The position numbers were made by a program, and so were the translations under genes. DNA of 64,000 bases. It comes from Rhodoferax sp. (GTDB taxonomy: Bacteria > Pseudomonadota > Gammaproteobacteria > Burkholderiales > Burkholderiaceae_C). The stretch spans positions 1-64,000 of the forward strand of contig JARWZT010000019.1 in the NCBI GenBank assembly GCA_029866205.1, in the 5' to 3' direction. Positions 43,134 through 52,754 of the stretch are shown piece after piece (positions within the stretch are counted from its first letter, which is position 1; every line of letters starts with the position of its first letter). The notes under the pieces were generated by a model. It made no database searches and had not been told where the DNA came from. It worked only from the letters and a program-made list of their open reading frames with translations.

Positions 43134-44987
43134 TCAGGACACGTGCTTGAGCCGCGGCACCGCCCGCAGGAGCGCCTGCGTATAAGCGTGCTTCGGCTGT
43201 TCCAGCACTTGCCGCGCCGCACCATACTCCACCAACTTGCCGCCTTGCATCACCGCGATATCGTGCGCCAGGTACTCCACAACACCAAAGTTGTGGGTGA
43301 TAAACAAATAAGCCACCCCCAGCTCGGCTTGCAGGTCGTTGAGCAGGTTCAGGATTTGCGCTTGCACGGACACATCCAAGGCCGACGTCGGTTCATCCGC
43401 CACGATCAGGCGCGGCTCGACCGCCAAAGCACGGGCAATGGCCAGACGCTGGCGCTGGCCCCCAGAGAATTCATGCGGGTAACGCGTCAGGGCGCTGGTG
43501 GACAGCCCGACCTTGTCCAAGAGCGCCGCCACGCGAGCGCGCCGAGCCAAAGCGCCAACCTGGGGATGCAAAGACACCACGCCTTCCTCCAGAATCTCAT
43601 TCACCCGCATGCGGGGGTTCAGCGATGCAAATGGATCTTGAAACACAATTTGCGCCGCTCGGCGCGCAGAGCGCAGCTGGGCGCCCTGCAGAGCGTCCAG
43701 CGCCTGCCCTTGCAGCAAAACACGGCCCGATATCTGCGCCTGTCCCCGCAGCAACTGCAATAAGGCCTTACCCACGGTCGTCTTGCCACTGCCCGACTCC
43801 CCCACCAGTGCCAAGGTGCGGCCCGCTTGCACCTCAAAAGACACACCATCCACCGCTTTGACATGGCCCACCGTGCGCTGCAGCAGGCCTTTTCGGATCG
43901 GGAACCAGACTTTGTAGTCTTGCACCGACAGCAACGGCGGTGCCGATTCAACGGTGGTCGAAGACTTGCCTTCACTTTGGACGGGTACCGCACCGAGAGG
44001 CACATTGCGGCTGGCTTGCCGCACCGGCATCTCGCCCTGATAAATGAAGCAGCGCACCGAATGACCTGGCGCTTGCTCGCGCACCTGCGGCGCCTCAGCG
44101 CGGCAGAGTGCTTGTGCGTCTTGGCAGCGATCGGCAAACCGGCAACCCACAAAGCGCTGGCTCAGCGGCGGCACCACGCCGGGTATGGACGCCAAACGCT
44201 GGCCACGCTTGTTGGCATCGGGCAGCGCATCCAACAAGTTGGCGGCATAGGGATGCAAGGGTCGGGCAAAAAAATCAGTGGCGCTGGCAACCTCCACCAC
44301 CTGACCCGCGTACATCAGCGCGACCCGGTGCGCCATCTGCGAGACGATCGCCAGGTCGTGGGTGATGAGCAGCAGCGCCATGTTTTGCGTGCGCTGCAAG
44401 TCTTGGAGCAGCTCCAGAATTTGCGCCTGAATGGTCACATCCAGCGCCGTGGTGGGCTCGTCGGCAATCAGCACCTGGGGTTCGGCGGCCAGGGCAATGG
44501 CAATCATCACACGCTGTTTTTGTCCGCCAGAGAGCTGAAACGGATAGCCCTGTGCACGGCGCTCCGGCGCGTCAATACCCACACGCCGCAGCCATTCCAC
44601 CGCTTTGGCCAGGCTTTGGGCGCCGCGCAAAGGGGTGTGGCGCTCAATCACCTCCTGAATTTGCCGCCCCACGGTCATGACGGGGTTCAGGCTGGTGGAG
44701 GGCTCCTGAAAAATGATGCTGACCCGTCGACCCCGCCATTCCCGCATACCGGACTCGGGCAGCGCCAGCAAATCCGTGCCGTCCATTTGAACGCGACCCG
44801 CGGTGACGCGACCACTGTCAGGCAACAGCCGCAACAGGGACAGCGCCGTCATGGACTTGCCACAACCAGACTCGCCCACGAGGGCAAAAGTTTCCCCCTG
44901 GGCGATGGTCAGCGACAAGGCGTCCACTGCGCGCACCAGAGCGCTGTCAGTTTCCAGGTCGGTGGTGAGTTGGGCAATCTCCATCAT
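43134..44987 (-). CDS. Dual-ATPase peptide ABC transporter ATP-binding protein
   Basis: Two Walker A sites ([22 protein letters not shown]) and two LSGGQ-type signatures ([19 protein letters not shown]). Confidence 0.93.
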   Translation of the reverse strand: MMEIAQLTTDLETDSALVRAVDALSLTIAQGETFALVGESGCGKSMTALSLLRLLPDSGRVTAGRVQMDGTDLLALPESGMREWRGRRVSIIFQEPSTSLNPVMTVGRQIQEVIERHTPLRGAQSLAKAVEWLRRVGIDAPERRAQGYPFQLSGGQKQRVMIAIALAAEPQVLIADEPTTALDVTIQAQILELLQDLQRTQNMALLLITHDLAIVSQMAHRVALMYAGQVVEVASATDFFARPLHPYAANLLDALPDANKRGQRLASIPGVVPPLSQRFVGCRFADRCQDAQALCRAEAPQVREQAPGHSVRCFIYQGEMPVRQASRNVPLGAVPVQSEGKSSTTVESAPPLLSVQDYKVWFPIRKGLLQRTVGHVKAVDGVSFEVQAGRTLALVGESGSGKTTVGKALLQLLRGQAQISGRVLLQGQALDALQGAQLRSARRAAQIVFQDPFASLNPRMRVNEILEEGVVSLHPQVGALARRARVAALLDKVGLSTSALTRYPHEFSGGQRQRLAIARALAVEPRLIVADEPTSALDVSVQAQILNLLNDLQAELGVAYLFITHNFGVVEYLAHDIAVMQGGKLVEYGAARQVLEQPKHAYTQALLRAVPRLKHVS

Positions 44988-46474
44988 GGCGCGACTCCTG
45001 GCGCCACGGCGGCACCCCTCGGGGACTTCAATGGACGGACCCGAAACGTCCTGGCACGGGGATCAAAGGCCTCGCGTACCGCGCTGGCAAAAAGGGTCAT
45101 CGACAAGACGAGCGCCAACATAAAGACAAACGCCGTGGTCAACGACCACCACACCACCGGGTCGCGCGACATTTCATTGCGCGCCGCGTTGATCATGATG
45201 CCAAAGCTGTTGGTGTTGGGATCCACGCCCACCCCCACGTACGACAAGACCGCTTCGTACAGCACCAACCCGGAAAAATCCAGCACCGCAACTATCACGA
45301 TAAGGTGCGTCAGGTTGGGCAAGATGTGACGGCGCATGATGCCCAGGTCAGATACCCCAAAAGCGCGCGCGGCCTGCACATAGTCCAGCTCACCCAGTTT
45401 GAGCGTTTCGGCGCGCAGCAAGCGCGCCAGACTGGCCCAACCGGTGATACCCAAAATCGCCGACAGCAAAAACAGGCGCACATCGCCGCGTTCCAACCCG
45501 GTCTCAAACATCAGCGGGTTTTTGTCAATGAACACCTGGATCATCAGAACAAAGGCCGAGATCAGCAGCACCGAGGGAATGGATGAAAGCACGGTATAGA
45601 AATATTGGATACCGTCGTCCACCCGGCCCTTGAAGTACCCCGCAGAAATGCCAAAAACCACCGCCAAGGGAATTGTGGACAGCGTGGCCAGCGAACCAAT
45701 CACCACGGCGGTTCGAACGGACTTGAGCGCCAGAAACAGCACATCGTTACCAGTCTGGTCGGTTCCCATCACGTGGTAGTACGGCCATAGTGCCGCCACC
45801 CAACCCAGGAGCAGTGCGATGGCCAGCAGCGTGAGCCACAGCGCGCGCACCGGCAGTTCTGTGCCACCCTGCCAAAGGGTCAGCATCGCCTGCGCCGCAG
45901 AGTTGCCGCTACGACGGGCCTGCACCAGCACCGCCAATGCCCCCAGCAGCAAGGCCACCAGCGCGCCGAAGCCCAGGCCGCGCACGCTGCGATCGCGCAC
46001 ATCGTTGCTCCATTGGGTATCTGGGTCCGAAAGGTGTTTTCCACCAAACTTCAGCCGCGGGAAATCACGCACAGACACGCCGTCCCGCAACATGCTCTCT
46101 TTGGAAAACTGGTGCGTGGCCAGCGGGACCGAGTAGGTTTTTTCGCGCGACTCGCGCGGGCCTTCCAACAAGACATCCAGTAATGAGAGGGTGCGGGTCG
46201 AGTAGGCCGCCGCCTGAACCACCGGCGTTGCAGTGCCACCAGAAGCCACTGGTGCTGGCGGCAGGAGCGGGCGAAAGTGAACTGAATCCAGCAGTGCCAC
46301 CAGCAGAAAAAGCAGCAACACCAGACCAGCGCACATCGCGGCCGCGTCTTTGGACACATAGCGCCAGGTCTGTCGCAACAAGGGAGTGCGCCAAGCGTGG
46401 CGCAGGTAGAGCGCCAACACCAGCAACTGCGCCAGCAAGGCCAGATCGGTAGGCAACAATACAAACTTGGGCAT
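44984..46474 (-). CDS. Peptide ABC transporter permease (DppC/YejE-like)
   Basis: Multi-TM; EAA-like GITGWASLARLLRAETLKLGELDYVQAARAFGVSDLGIMRRHILPN. Confidence 0.92.
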   Translation of the reverse strand: MPKFVLLPTDLALLAQLLVLALYLRHAWRTPLLRQTWRYVSKDAAAMCAGLVLLLFLLVALLDSVHFRPLLPPAPVASGGTATPVVQAAAYSTRTLSLLDVLLEGPRESREKTYSVPLATHQFSKESMLRDGVSVRDFPRLKFGGKHLSDPDTQWSNDVRDRSVRGLGFGALVALLLGALAVLVQARRSGNSAAQAMLTLWQGGTELPVRALWLTLLAIALLLGWVAALWPYYHVMGTDQTGNDVLFLALKSVRTAVVIGSLATLSTIPLAVVFGISAGYFKGRVDDGIQYFYTVLSSIPSVLLISAFVLMIQVFIDKNPLMFETGLERGDVRLFLLSAILGITGWASLARLLRAETLKLGELDYVQAARAFGVSDLGIMRRHILPNLTHLIVIVAVLDFSGLVLYEAVLSYVGVGVDPNTNSFGIMINAARNEMSRDPVVWWSLTTAFVFMLALVLSMTLFASAVREAFDPRARTFRVRPLKSPRGAAVAPGVAP

Positions 46475-46495
46475 GCTTTACTCTTGCTTGGGCTT

Positions 46496-47473
46496 TTAGG
46501 CCAGCCGCACGCGCGGATCTGCCAGGGTGTAAGAAATATCGGTCAGCACCAGGCCCACGATGTACAGCGCAGAGCCCAAGAACACCATCGAACGCACCAC
46601 TGCAAAGTCTTGCGCGTTAATGGCGTCAATAGTGAAGCTGCCCAAGCCCGGTATGCCAAAAAATGACTCCATGATCAGTGCGCCCAAAAACAGCAGCGGC
46701 AACACCGCAACCGTGCCGGTCAGGATAGGCAACAAGGCGTTACCCAGCACGTGGCGAAAAAGTACCACCGTCTCAGACAGGCCCTTGGAGCGCGCGGTGC
46801 GCACATAGTCTTTGCCCACCTCTTCCAAAAACAGGGTGCGGTAAAAAAGTGCCTCGCCGCCCGCACGCGAGGCGATGCCAATCATCACCGGCAGCGCTAA
46901 GAAAAGCCACGCATCCGAGCCGCCCGAGAAACCCGATATTGGCACCAGCTTCAGTACCTTGCTGAAGAGAAACTGCCCGGCAATAATGTAGAAAAGCCCG
47001 GACACTGACAATAAAAAAACTGCAAAGGCTACGCCCCAAAACTCCAGGTAGGTGGAGCGAAAGAACACCAGGGTGAGCGAAAAAACCACCACCACAAACA
47101 GGCCAAGTACAAACGTCGGCAGGGCCAGCGCCATCGACGGACCCACGCGATTTTTCAACTCGTAGCCAATGTCGCGGCCTGTGTCAGAAGCACCAAACTC
47201 GAACACAAACAGGGGCAACGACCGCTCGAAAAAGATGGTTTGGGTGACCTTCTCAGTACCCTGGGCTTGGTCGTTCCAAAGCAGCGGCTTGTCATAGCCG
47301 CGGGCGATTTTCCATTTTTCAATGGCATCGGGGGTGACTCTTTTCCCGCCAATGTTCATGCGCGCCATGTCGTCGGGCGTGTTGACGGCAAAAAACAGCA
47401 CAAAGGTCAGGAGGTTTACGCCCACCAGCACAAAAAACCCATAAACCGCCCGTCGTAGGATGTAGTTCAGCAT
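46496..47473 (-). CDS. Peptide ABC transporter permease (DppB/YejB-like)
   Basis: MLNYILRRAVYGFFVLVGVNLLTF; EEVGKDYVRTARSKGLSETVVLFRHVLGNALLPI. Confidence 0.92.
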   Translation of the reverse strand: MLNYILRRAVYGFFVLVGVNLLTFVLFFAVNTPDDMARMNIGGKRVTPDAIEKWKIARGYDKPLLWNDQAQGTEKVTQTIFFERSLPLFVFEFGASDTGRDIGYELKNRVGPSMALALPTFVLGLFVVVVFSLTLVFFRSTYLEFWGVAFAVFLLSVSGLFYIIAGQFLFSKVLKLVPISGFSGGSDAWLFLALPVMIGIASRAGGEALFYRTLFLEEVGKDYVRTARSKGLSETVVLFRHVLGNALLPILTGTVAVLPLLFLGALIMESFFGIPGLGSFTIDAINAQDFAVVRSMVFLGSALYIVGLVLTDISYTLADPRVRLA

Positions 47474-47477
47474 AGGG

Positions 47478-49787
47478 TCAGACCTCCTGGGCCAAGGTGC
47501 GGGCTGCCGTTTGCCGCTCGCGTCGGCGCCAGACAAACCAGGCCGGCAGCACCAGAGCTGCCAGCAGCAAAGTGAGCAAGGGCAATGGCCACCACACCGG
47601 TTTGTTCCACTCACCGATTTTTTGCGCACGCAGGGCCGGATCCAGGCGCAAATAGGCGATATGGTTGCGCACGATTTGCGTCGGCTTGCCGTTGTAAATC
47701 CACTGGTGGTAGGCGGCAGCGGACTTGGGCCAGTAGCCAAAGCCCCAGACACCGTCCTGTTGGGTGATCTCAACCATCTGGTCAATGAGCTTTTGCTTCT
47801 GGGGCCCGTCGTCCAAGAACTTCATGCGGTCAAACAGGCTGTCAAACGCGGGATTTTGGTAATTGGCCGCGTTTTCCCCGTTGCCATCGGTCATCCCCTT
47901 GGCATTGGGACCGTAAAGCAAAAATAAAAAGTTTTCCGCATCCGGGTAATCTGCAAGCCAACCCCAGAAAAATATCTGAATCGAGCCCTTTTTCATCTTG
48001 TCCTGGAAGCGGTTGTAGTCGGTGGCACGCACCTCGAGCTGAACACCGATCTTGGCAAACTGGCGCACATACCAGTCCAGCGATGCCTTGTTGGCATTGC
48101 CCGAAGAGTTGATGTCAAAGTTCAGCACCAGCGGCTGTCCCGTTTTGGCATCGCGCCCGTCAGGGTAGCCGGCCTGGGCCAGCAACTGCTTGGCCTCGTC
48201 CAAGCCGCGGCGCACCGGTTTTCCATCGGCGCCTTTGCGGTAAACCACCGGGTTGAAAGCCGCTGGCCCATCCTGGCGGTAGCCAAACAGCGATGGCGGG
48301 ACCGGTCCGGTGGCGGCCATGCCCTGGCCGCGCTCGAAGATCGCGATGTGTTCTTCCCAATCAATGGCGATCGCCAGCGCCTGGCGCAACTTGCGGTTGC
48401 GCTCGGCCTGTTCTGGTGTAGCACCCTTGCCCACCACCGGGTCCATCCAGTTGTAGCCCATGTACCAACTGCTCGCTTCCACCGAAGTGGGCAGGCGAAT
48501 GCCCTTCTCCTTGAACTCTTTTTCTTTTTTCTTGTCGTCGCCCATGGCCACGATATAGCCAGTGCCTACGTCCAATCGCTCAATGGCCGGCGTGTCGTAA
48601 TAGCCCTGCATAAACTTGGCCTGCAGCGGAACGCCCTCTTTCTCGATGTCAAACACCACTTTGTCGACAAAAGGCGTGGGTTTGCCACAATCTTGCAAAT
48701 AACCTTTTTCCTGGTCGCCGGCCTCACCTTCACAGGGGTAAGGTTCGCCCCGAAAGTTCGGGTTGCGATGCAACACGTGGCGGCGGTTTTCGGTGAACTC
48801 GGTGAGCATGAAGGGCCCGGTGCCTACCGGCCAGTAGTTCAGACTCAGGTTGCGCTGCGCCATGCCGCGTTGGGCATAAAACTTCTCGGCCTCCCAAGGC
48901 ACAGGCGAAAAAAATGTCATCGCCAACCAGTAATTGAACTGGGGGTATTTGCCCTTCACACGGATGCGCAAGGTGTACTTGTCGGGTGCACTGACTCCCT
49001 CCAATGGGAATTGGCGAAAGTCCAAATAGGGAAGATCGCGATCGGTAGGCGAAAGCTTCGCACGCAGCGCCTTGTCTGTGGCCGCCATGCGGGCACCGTA
49101 ATCCTTCAGGCCAACGATGTAATCCGCCATGGTCGAAAACGCCGGCGACACCACCCTGGGCGTGGCCAAGCGCCGAATCGCATACACATAGTCTTCAGCC
49201 ACCAATTCGCGCGTGCCGGTGGCTGCAAAGTCGGTGATTTGGTGCTTGTTGGCAAGCTCCTGAGGGGAAAGCGCGTGGTACAGGTAGGTCCCTTGCGCAT
49301 CTTTGGCAAACGCGGGGTGCGGCGCAAACAAGATCCCCGGTTTAAGTTGGATGTCATACACCGACTCCGCAATCTGGTGGCCGGGGGCATCGGCTGGCAA
49401 AGTCTGGCCCGCATTGTCCAGGTACCGTGGTGCCGCCACCGCTTTGGCCGCCCGACCATGCAGTTCATAGGGTCGCTTGAGGTAGTGGTAACCATACGGA
49501 GGCTCGTAGACCTGGTAGGTGTACGGCGTCTCGTCGTTGGAGTAAGAGCTGACCGGGTCCAGATACTTGGGCGAGCGCCCGCTAAAGGGCACGAAAAGGG
49601 TGTTGCTCAGCTCAGAATGCGGAGGGTGGGGGTTGTTAAGGATTTCGGTACAAGCGGTCAAGCCCAGACCAAAAGAGCAGGCCCCCATCAAGCACAGCAT
49701 TCGAAATGCCCGGCGCCAGGCATCCAAAAAGCTGCCGAGGCCCGACCGCCGAGACAAAAACGGACTCAAATCGCTTGGCACATGCAT
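47478..49787 (-). CDS. Peptide ABC transporter substrate-binding lipoprotein
   Basis: Lipobox LTACTE; SBP_bac_5-like fold with W..NPNFRGEPYP and FFWGWLADYPDAENFL. Confidence 0.9.
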   Translation of the reverse strand: MHVPSDLSPFLSRRSGLGSFLDAWRRAFRMLCLMGACSFGLGLTACTEILNNPHPPHSELSNTLFVPFSGRSPKYLDPVSSYSNDETPYTYQVYEPPYGYHYLKRPYELHGRAAKAVAAPRYLDNAGQTLPADAPGHQIAESVYDIQLKPGILFAPHPAFAKDAQGTYLYHALSPQELANKHQITDFAATGTRELVAEDYVYAIRRLATPRVVSPAFSTMADYIVGLKDYGARMAATDKALRAKLSPTDRDLPYLDFRQFPLEGVSAPDKYTLRIRVKGKYPQFNYWLAMTFFSPVPWEAEKFYAQRGMAQRNLSLNYWPVGTGPFMLTEFTENRRHVLHRNPNFRGEPYPCEGEAGDQEKGYLQDCGKPTPFVDKVVFDIEKEGVPLQAKFMQGYYDTPAIERLDVGTGYIVAMGDDKKKEKEFKEKGIRLPTSVEASSWYMGYNWMDPVVGKGATPEQAERNRKLRQALAIAIDWEEHIAIFERGQGMAATGPVPPSLFGYRQDGPAAFNPVVYRKGADGKPVRRGLDEAKQLLAQAGYPDGRDAKTGQPLVLNFDINSSGNANKASLDWYVRQFAKIGVQLEVRATDYNRFQDKMKKGSIQIFFWGWLADYPDAENFLFLLYGPNAKGMTDGNGENAANYQNPAFDSLFDRMKFLDDGPQKQKLIDQMVEITQQDGVWGFGYWPKSAAAYHQWIYNGKPTQIVRNHIAYLRLDPALRAQKIGEWNKPVWWPLPLLTLLLAALVLPAWFVWRRRERQTAARTLAQEV

Positions 49788-49931
49788 TAGCCCAAAAAGA
49801 GGTGGTGGCGCGCTGGCGCGGAAGTGCGTCAGAGCATAGCGCAAGCCAACCCGGCCTTGGCATGGCAAAGGCCGTCGTCACGCGGGGAGCCCGCCTTTCA
49901 GCTTGTGGAAAATGCCACGCCTCCTGTAGAC

Positions 49932-50846
49932 TTACTCCGCTTCGCGCACCCGCAAATAGCTCGCAAACTTGGGCAGGCCCTGCGGGGTGCGGTCACGGTA
50001 GCGGTAGGTCACCTGCGTATCAATGGCCGGCGGATGCGCGCGGTCGGCGGCGCTAAAACCCGTGCCCAAGGCAAACCGCTTGCCACCGGGCATTTCCAAA
50101 AGCAAAGCCCCCATTTGCCCCTCCAACTTGCCCTTTCCCGCGATGTGCGCCACCACGCGCGCCTCCTCATCGGGCTGGAGCTTGAGTTTGCGCACCGCCT
50201 CGCTGCGCCCCGGCTTCCACTGAGCATCAAGGCGGTGCAACATCAAGCCCTCGCCGCCCAAAGCTGCTACTTGCCGTAAACGTAGCTGCAAAGCGTGGGC
50301 GCTGGCAGCTTGGGTCTGCTCGACGGCCAGCAACCAGGGCACTTGGGCACCCTGCACCACGGTTTGAAGCCGCTGCACCCGCAGCGCAAAACTCACATCG
50401 GGCGCCGGTGCATCGAACACCATATAGCGCAATGCGCGCCACTCCGCATCTACGGGCTGGGTTTTGCGCACCGTGCCCGACAGGCGGTCAAAGCTGTTTC
50501 GGGCGAGCCAAAGTTCGCCATCCAGCGCCTGTCCGGGCAATTCCGCCAAAAACCAGTCTGGTGCCGCAATGGCGCGACCGCTGCGAAAGCGCAGCGCCGC
50601 GCCATCCCAAAGGGCGCGCACGCCGTCCAGCTTTTCACTGACCAGGAACTGAGTTGGGTCGAGCCGGGCGTCCCAGTCACTGGCCCACTCGCCCAGCAGC
50701 TTGGTGGTGGTTGCGCTCGCGGTGGCTGCACCGCTTTGCCGACCATAGCCCGCGCCTGCCATCGCCCCCAGCCCCCAGAAAAGCGCCTGACGGCGACGGA
50801 TGGCAGCGAAACCAGGCGCAACAGCGCCAACGCTTTGGAATCTCAT
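49932..50846 (-). CDS. ATP-dependent DNA ligase, LigE-like, with predicted export signal
   Basis: Motif I SEKLDGVRALWDG, ALDGELWL, EGLMLHR, KLKLQPDEEARVVAH; N-terminal RRRQALFWGLGAMAGAG. Confidence 0.85.
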   Translation of the reverse strand: MRFQSVGAVAPGFAAIRRRQALFWGLGAMAGAGYGRQSGAATASATTTKLLGEWASDWDARLDPTQFLVSEKLDGVRALWDGAALRFRSGRAIAAPDWFLAELPGQALDGELWLARNSFDRLSGTVRKTQPVDAEWRALRYMVFDAPAPDVSFALRVQRLQTVVQGAQVPWLLAVEQTQAASAHALQLRLRQVAALGGEGLMLHRLDAQWKPGRSEAVRKLKLQPDEEARVVAHIAGKGKLEGQMGALLLEMPGGKRFALGTGFSAADRAHPPAIDTQVTYRYRDRTPQGLPKFASYLRVREAE

Positions 50847-50931
50847 AGTTTTCCTCCCTTAAAACCCTGCCAGAGCGCTCTGTGGCACCCTTGGAAAAAT
50901 CAGAATCCAGTGCGACCTTGGCCTTGGTCGG

Positions 50932-51528
50932 CTAAACGATCAGCCTCGACGAGCGCGGCACATGCGACATCAAGAACTCCATCTGGTCGGCGAGAATGCG
51001 ACGGTTGCGCAAAATGAAGTCTTCCCACAAGCTGGGTACGTAGGGCGCGTACAAGAGCGGCATATGGGCTTGCTCGGGCGTGCGGTGGCTCTTGCGGTGG
51101 TTGCAGGGACGGCAGGCGGTCACCACATTCATCCAGGTGTCCACGCCCTGCTGCGCAAACGGAATGATGTGTTCGCGCGTCAGGTCGGTTTCATGGAAAT
51201 GGCCACCGCAGTAAGCGCAGACATTGCGGTCCCGCACAAACAGCTTGCCGTTGGTCAGGCCCGGGCGCAAATTAAAGGGATTGATGTTGGGCACGCCGCG
51301 AGTGCCGATGATGCTGTTGACGCGGATGACCGATTGGTGGCCTGTCACCGCGTTGTGACCGCCCCGAAAAACTGCAATTTCGGCCCCGGACTCCCAGCGC
51401 ACTTCGCCAGCGGCATAGTTCACCACGGCTTGCTCGAGAGAAATCCAGGACTGCGGGAGCCCCTGCGCCGACAACTTCAAGACTTTCACAAAAAACGCCT
51501 CCAGATTCGGTTGATCAACCACCACCAA
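50932..51528 (-). CDS. HNH endonuclease
   Basis: VCAYCGGHFHETDLTREHIIPFAQQGVDTWMNVVTACRPCNHRKSHRTPEQ. Confidence 0.85.
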   Translation of the reverse strand: MVVVDQPNLEAFFVKVLKLSAQGLPQSWISLEQAVVNYAAGEVRWESGAEIAVFRGGHNAVTGHQSVIRVNSIIGTRGVPNINPFNLRPGLTNGKLFVRDRNVCAYCGGHFHETDLTREHIIPFAQQGVDTWMNVVTACRPCNHRKSHRTPEQAHMPLLYAPYVPSLWEDFILRNRRILADQMEFLMSHVPRSSRLIV

Positions 51529-51666
51529 GGAACGCCAAATGCTGCAGTAACAGGCGCCCTCACGGCGCCCCCAGAGCCTGCGTCACAATATACCCTGTTT
51601 ACGTGACACCAAGGCCTTCGATGGCGGCGCTATCGCCATCGACCGTTCTCAAAAAGACAACACTCC

Positions 51667-52641
51667 ATGCAGGTTTTTCGCGGCTTCAAGCATCCAGGTC
51701 TGGCCCCGGCCTGTGCCCTCACGATCGGCAACTTTGACGGTGTCCACCGCGGCCACCAGGCCATGCTGGCCTTGCTGCGCAGCGAAGCACAGCAGCGCGG
51801 TGTGCCCAGCTGCGTTCTGACGTTTGAGCCCCACCCGCGCGACTACTTTGCCAAGCTCACCCGCCAGCCCAAGCTCGCGCCGGCGCGCGTCGGGACTTTC
51901 CGTGACAAATTGGCAGATTTGGCGCACAGCGGGGTGGACCAGGTCGTCGTATTGCCGTTTAACGCGGCTCTCGCTGCGCAAAGCCCGCAGGAATTTGTAC
52001 AGCAAGTGCTGCTGGACGGCCTGGGAGCCCGCTACGTGCTGGTGGGCGACGACTTCCGCTTTGGCGCCAAGCGCGCCGGTGACTACGCCCTGCTGGATGC
52101 TGCGGGTACGGCCCATGGCTTTGACGTGGCGCGCATGAACAGCTACGAGGTGCACGGCCTGCGCGTGTCCAGCTCGGCCGTGCGCGACGCGCTTGCCCAG
52201 GGTCGGATGCAGGAAGCCACACAGTTGCTGGGCCGGCCCTACCGCGTCTCCGGCCACATCGTGCACGGGCGCAAACTGGGGCGCAGCCTCGGCTTTCGCA
52301 CCCTCAACCTGCGTTTTGCCCATTGGAAGCCGGCCACCAGCGGAATTTTTGTGGTGCAGGTCCACGGACTGGCGCCCCAGCCGATCGCTGGCGTGGCTAA
52401 TTTTGGTGTGCGCCCCTCCCTGGATGCCACCGACGTGAATGGCGGCCGGGTGCTGTTGGAAACCCATTGTCTGGACTGGCCCGAGTCGCTGGGCAGCGAG
52501 GGGGGCTACGGTAAAATCGTCAGCGTGGAACTGCTACACAAACTGCACGACGAACTCAAATACGACGGTCTTGACGCCCTGACCCAGGGCATACAGCGCG
52601 ACTGCCTTGAGGCGCGCGCCTGGCTGGGCGCCCGAATTTGA
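51667..52641 (+). CDS. ribF: Bifunctional riboflavin kinase/FAD synthetase
   Basis: LTIGNFDGVHRGHQAML, RVSSSAVRDALAQG, GRKLGRSLGFRTLNL, GVANFGVRP. Confidence 0.95.
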   Translation: MQVFRGFKHPGLAPACALTIGNFDGVHRGHQAMLALLRSEAQQRGVPSCVLTFEPHPRDYFAKLTRQPKLAPARVGTFRDKLADLAHSGVDQVVVLPFNAALAAQSPQEFVQQVLLDGLGARYVLVGDDFRFGAKRAGDYALLDAAGTAHGFDVARMNSYEVHGLRVSSSAVRDALAQGRMQEATQLLGRPYRVSGHIVHGRKLGRSLGFRTLNLRFAHWKPATSGIFVVQVHGLAPQPIAGVANFGVRPSLDATDVNGGRVLLETHCLDWPESLGSEGGYGKIVSVELLHKLHDELKYDGLDALTQGIQRDCLEARAWLGARI

Positions 52642-52754
52642 CCGGGCATGCTGGCGCACCTTGCCCCGCGCCGCCAATCTGCTGACCGCATCGGCGGCGC
52701 ACGCCCTTCGCCCTCCCCTTTTTTTGCCCCCAAGGCTCCGACCCGAGATTTCCC

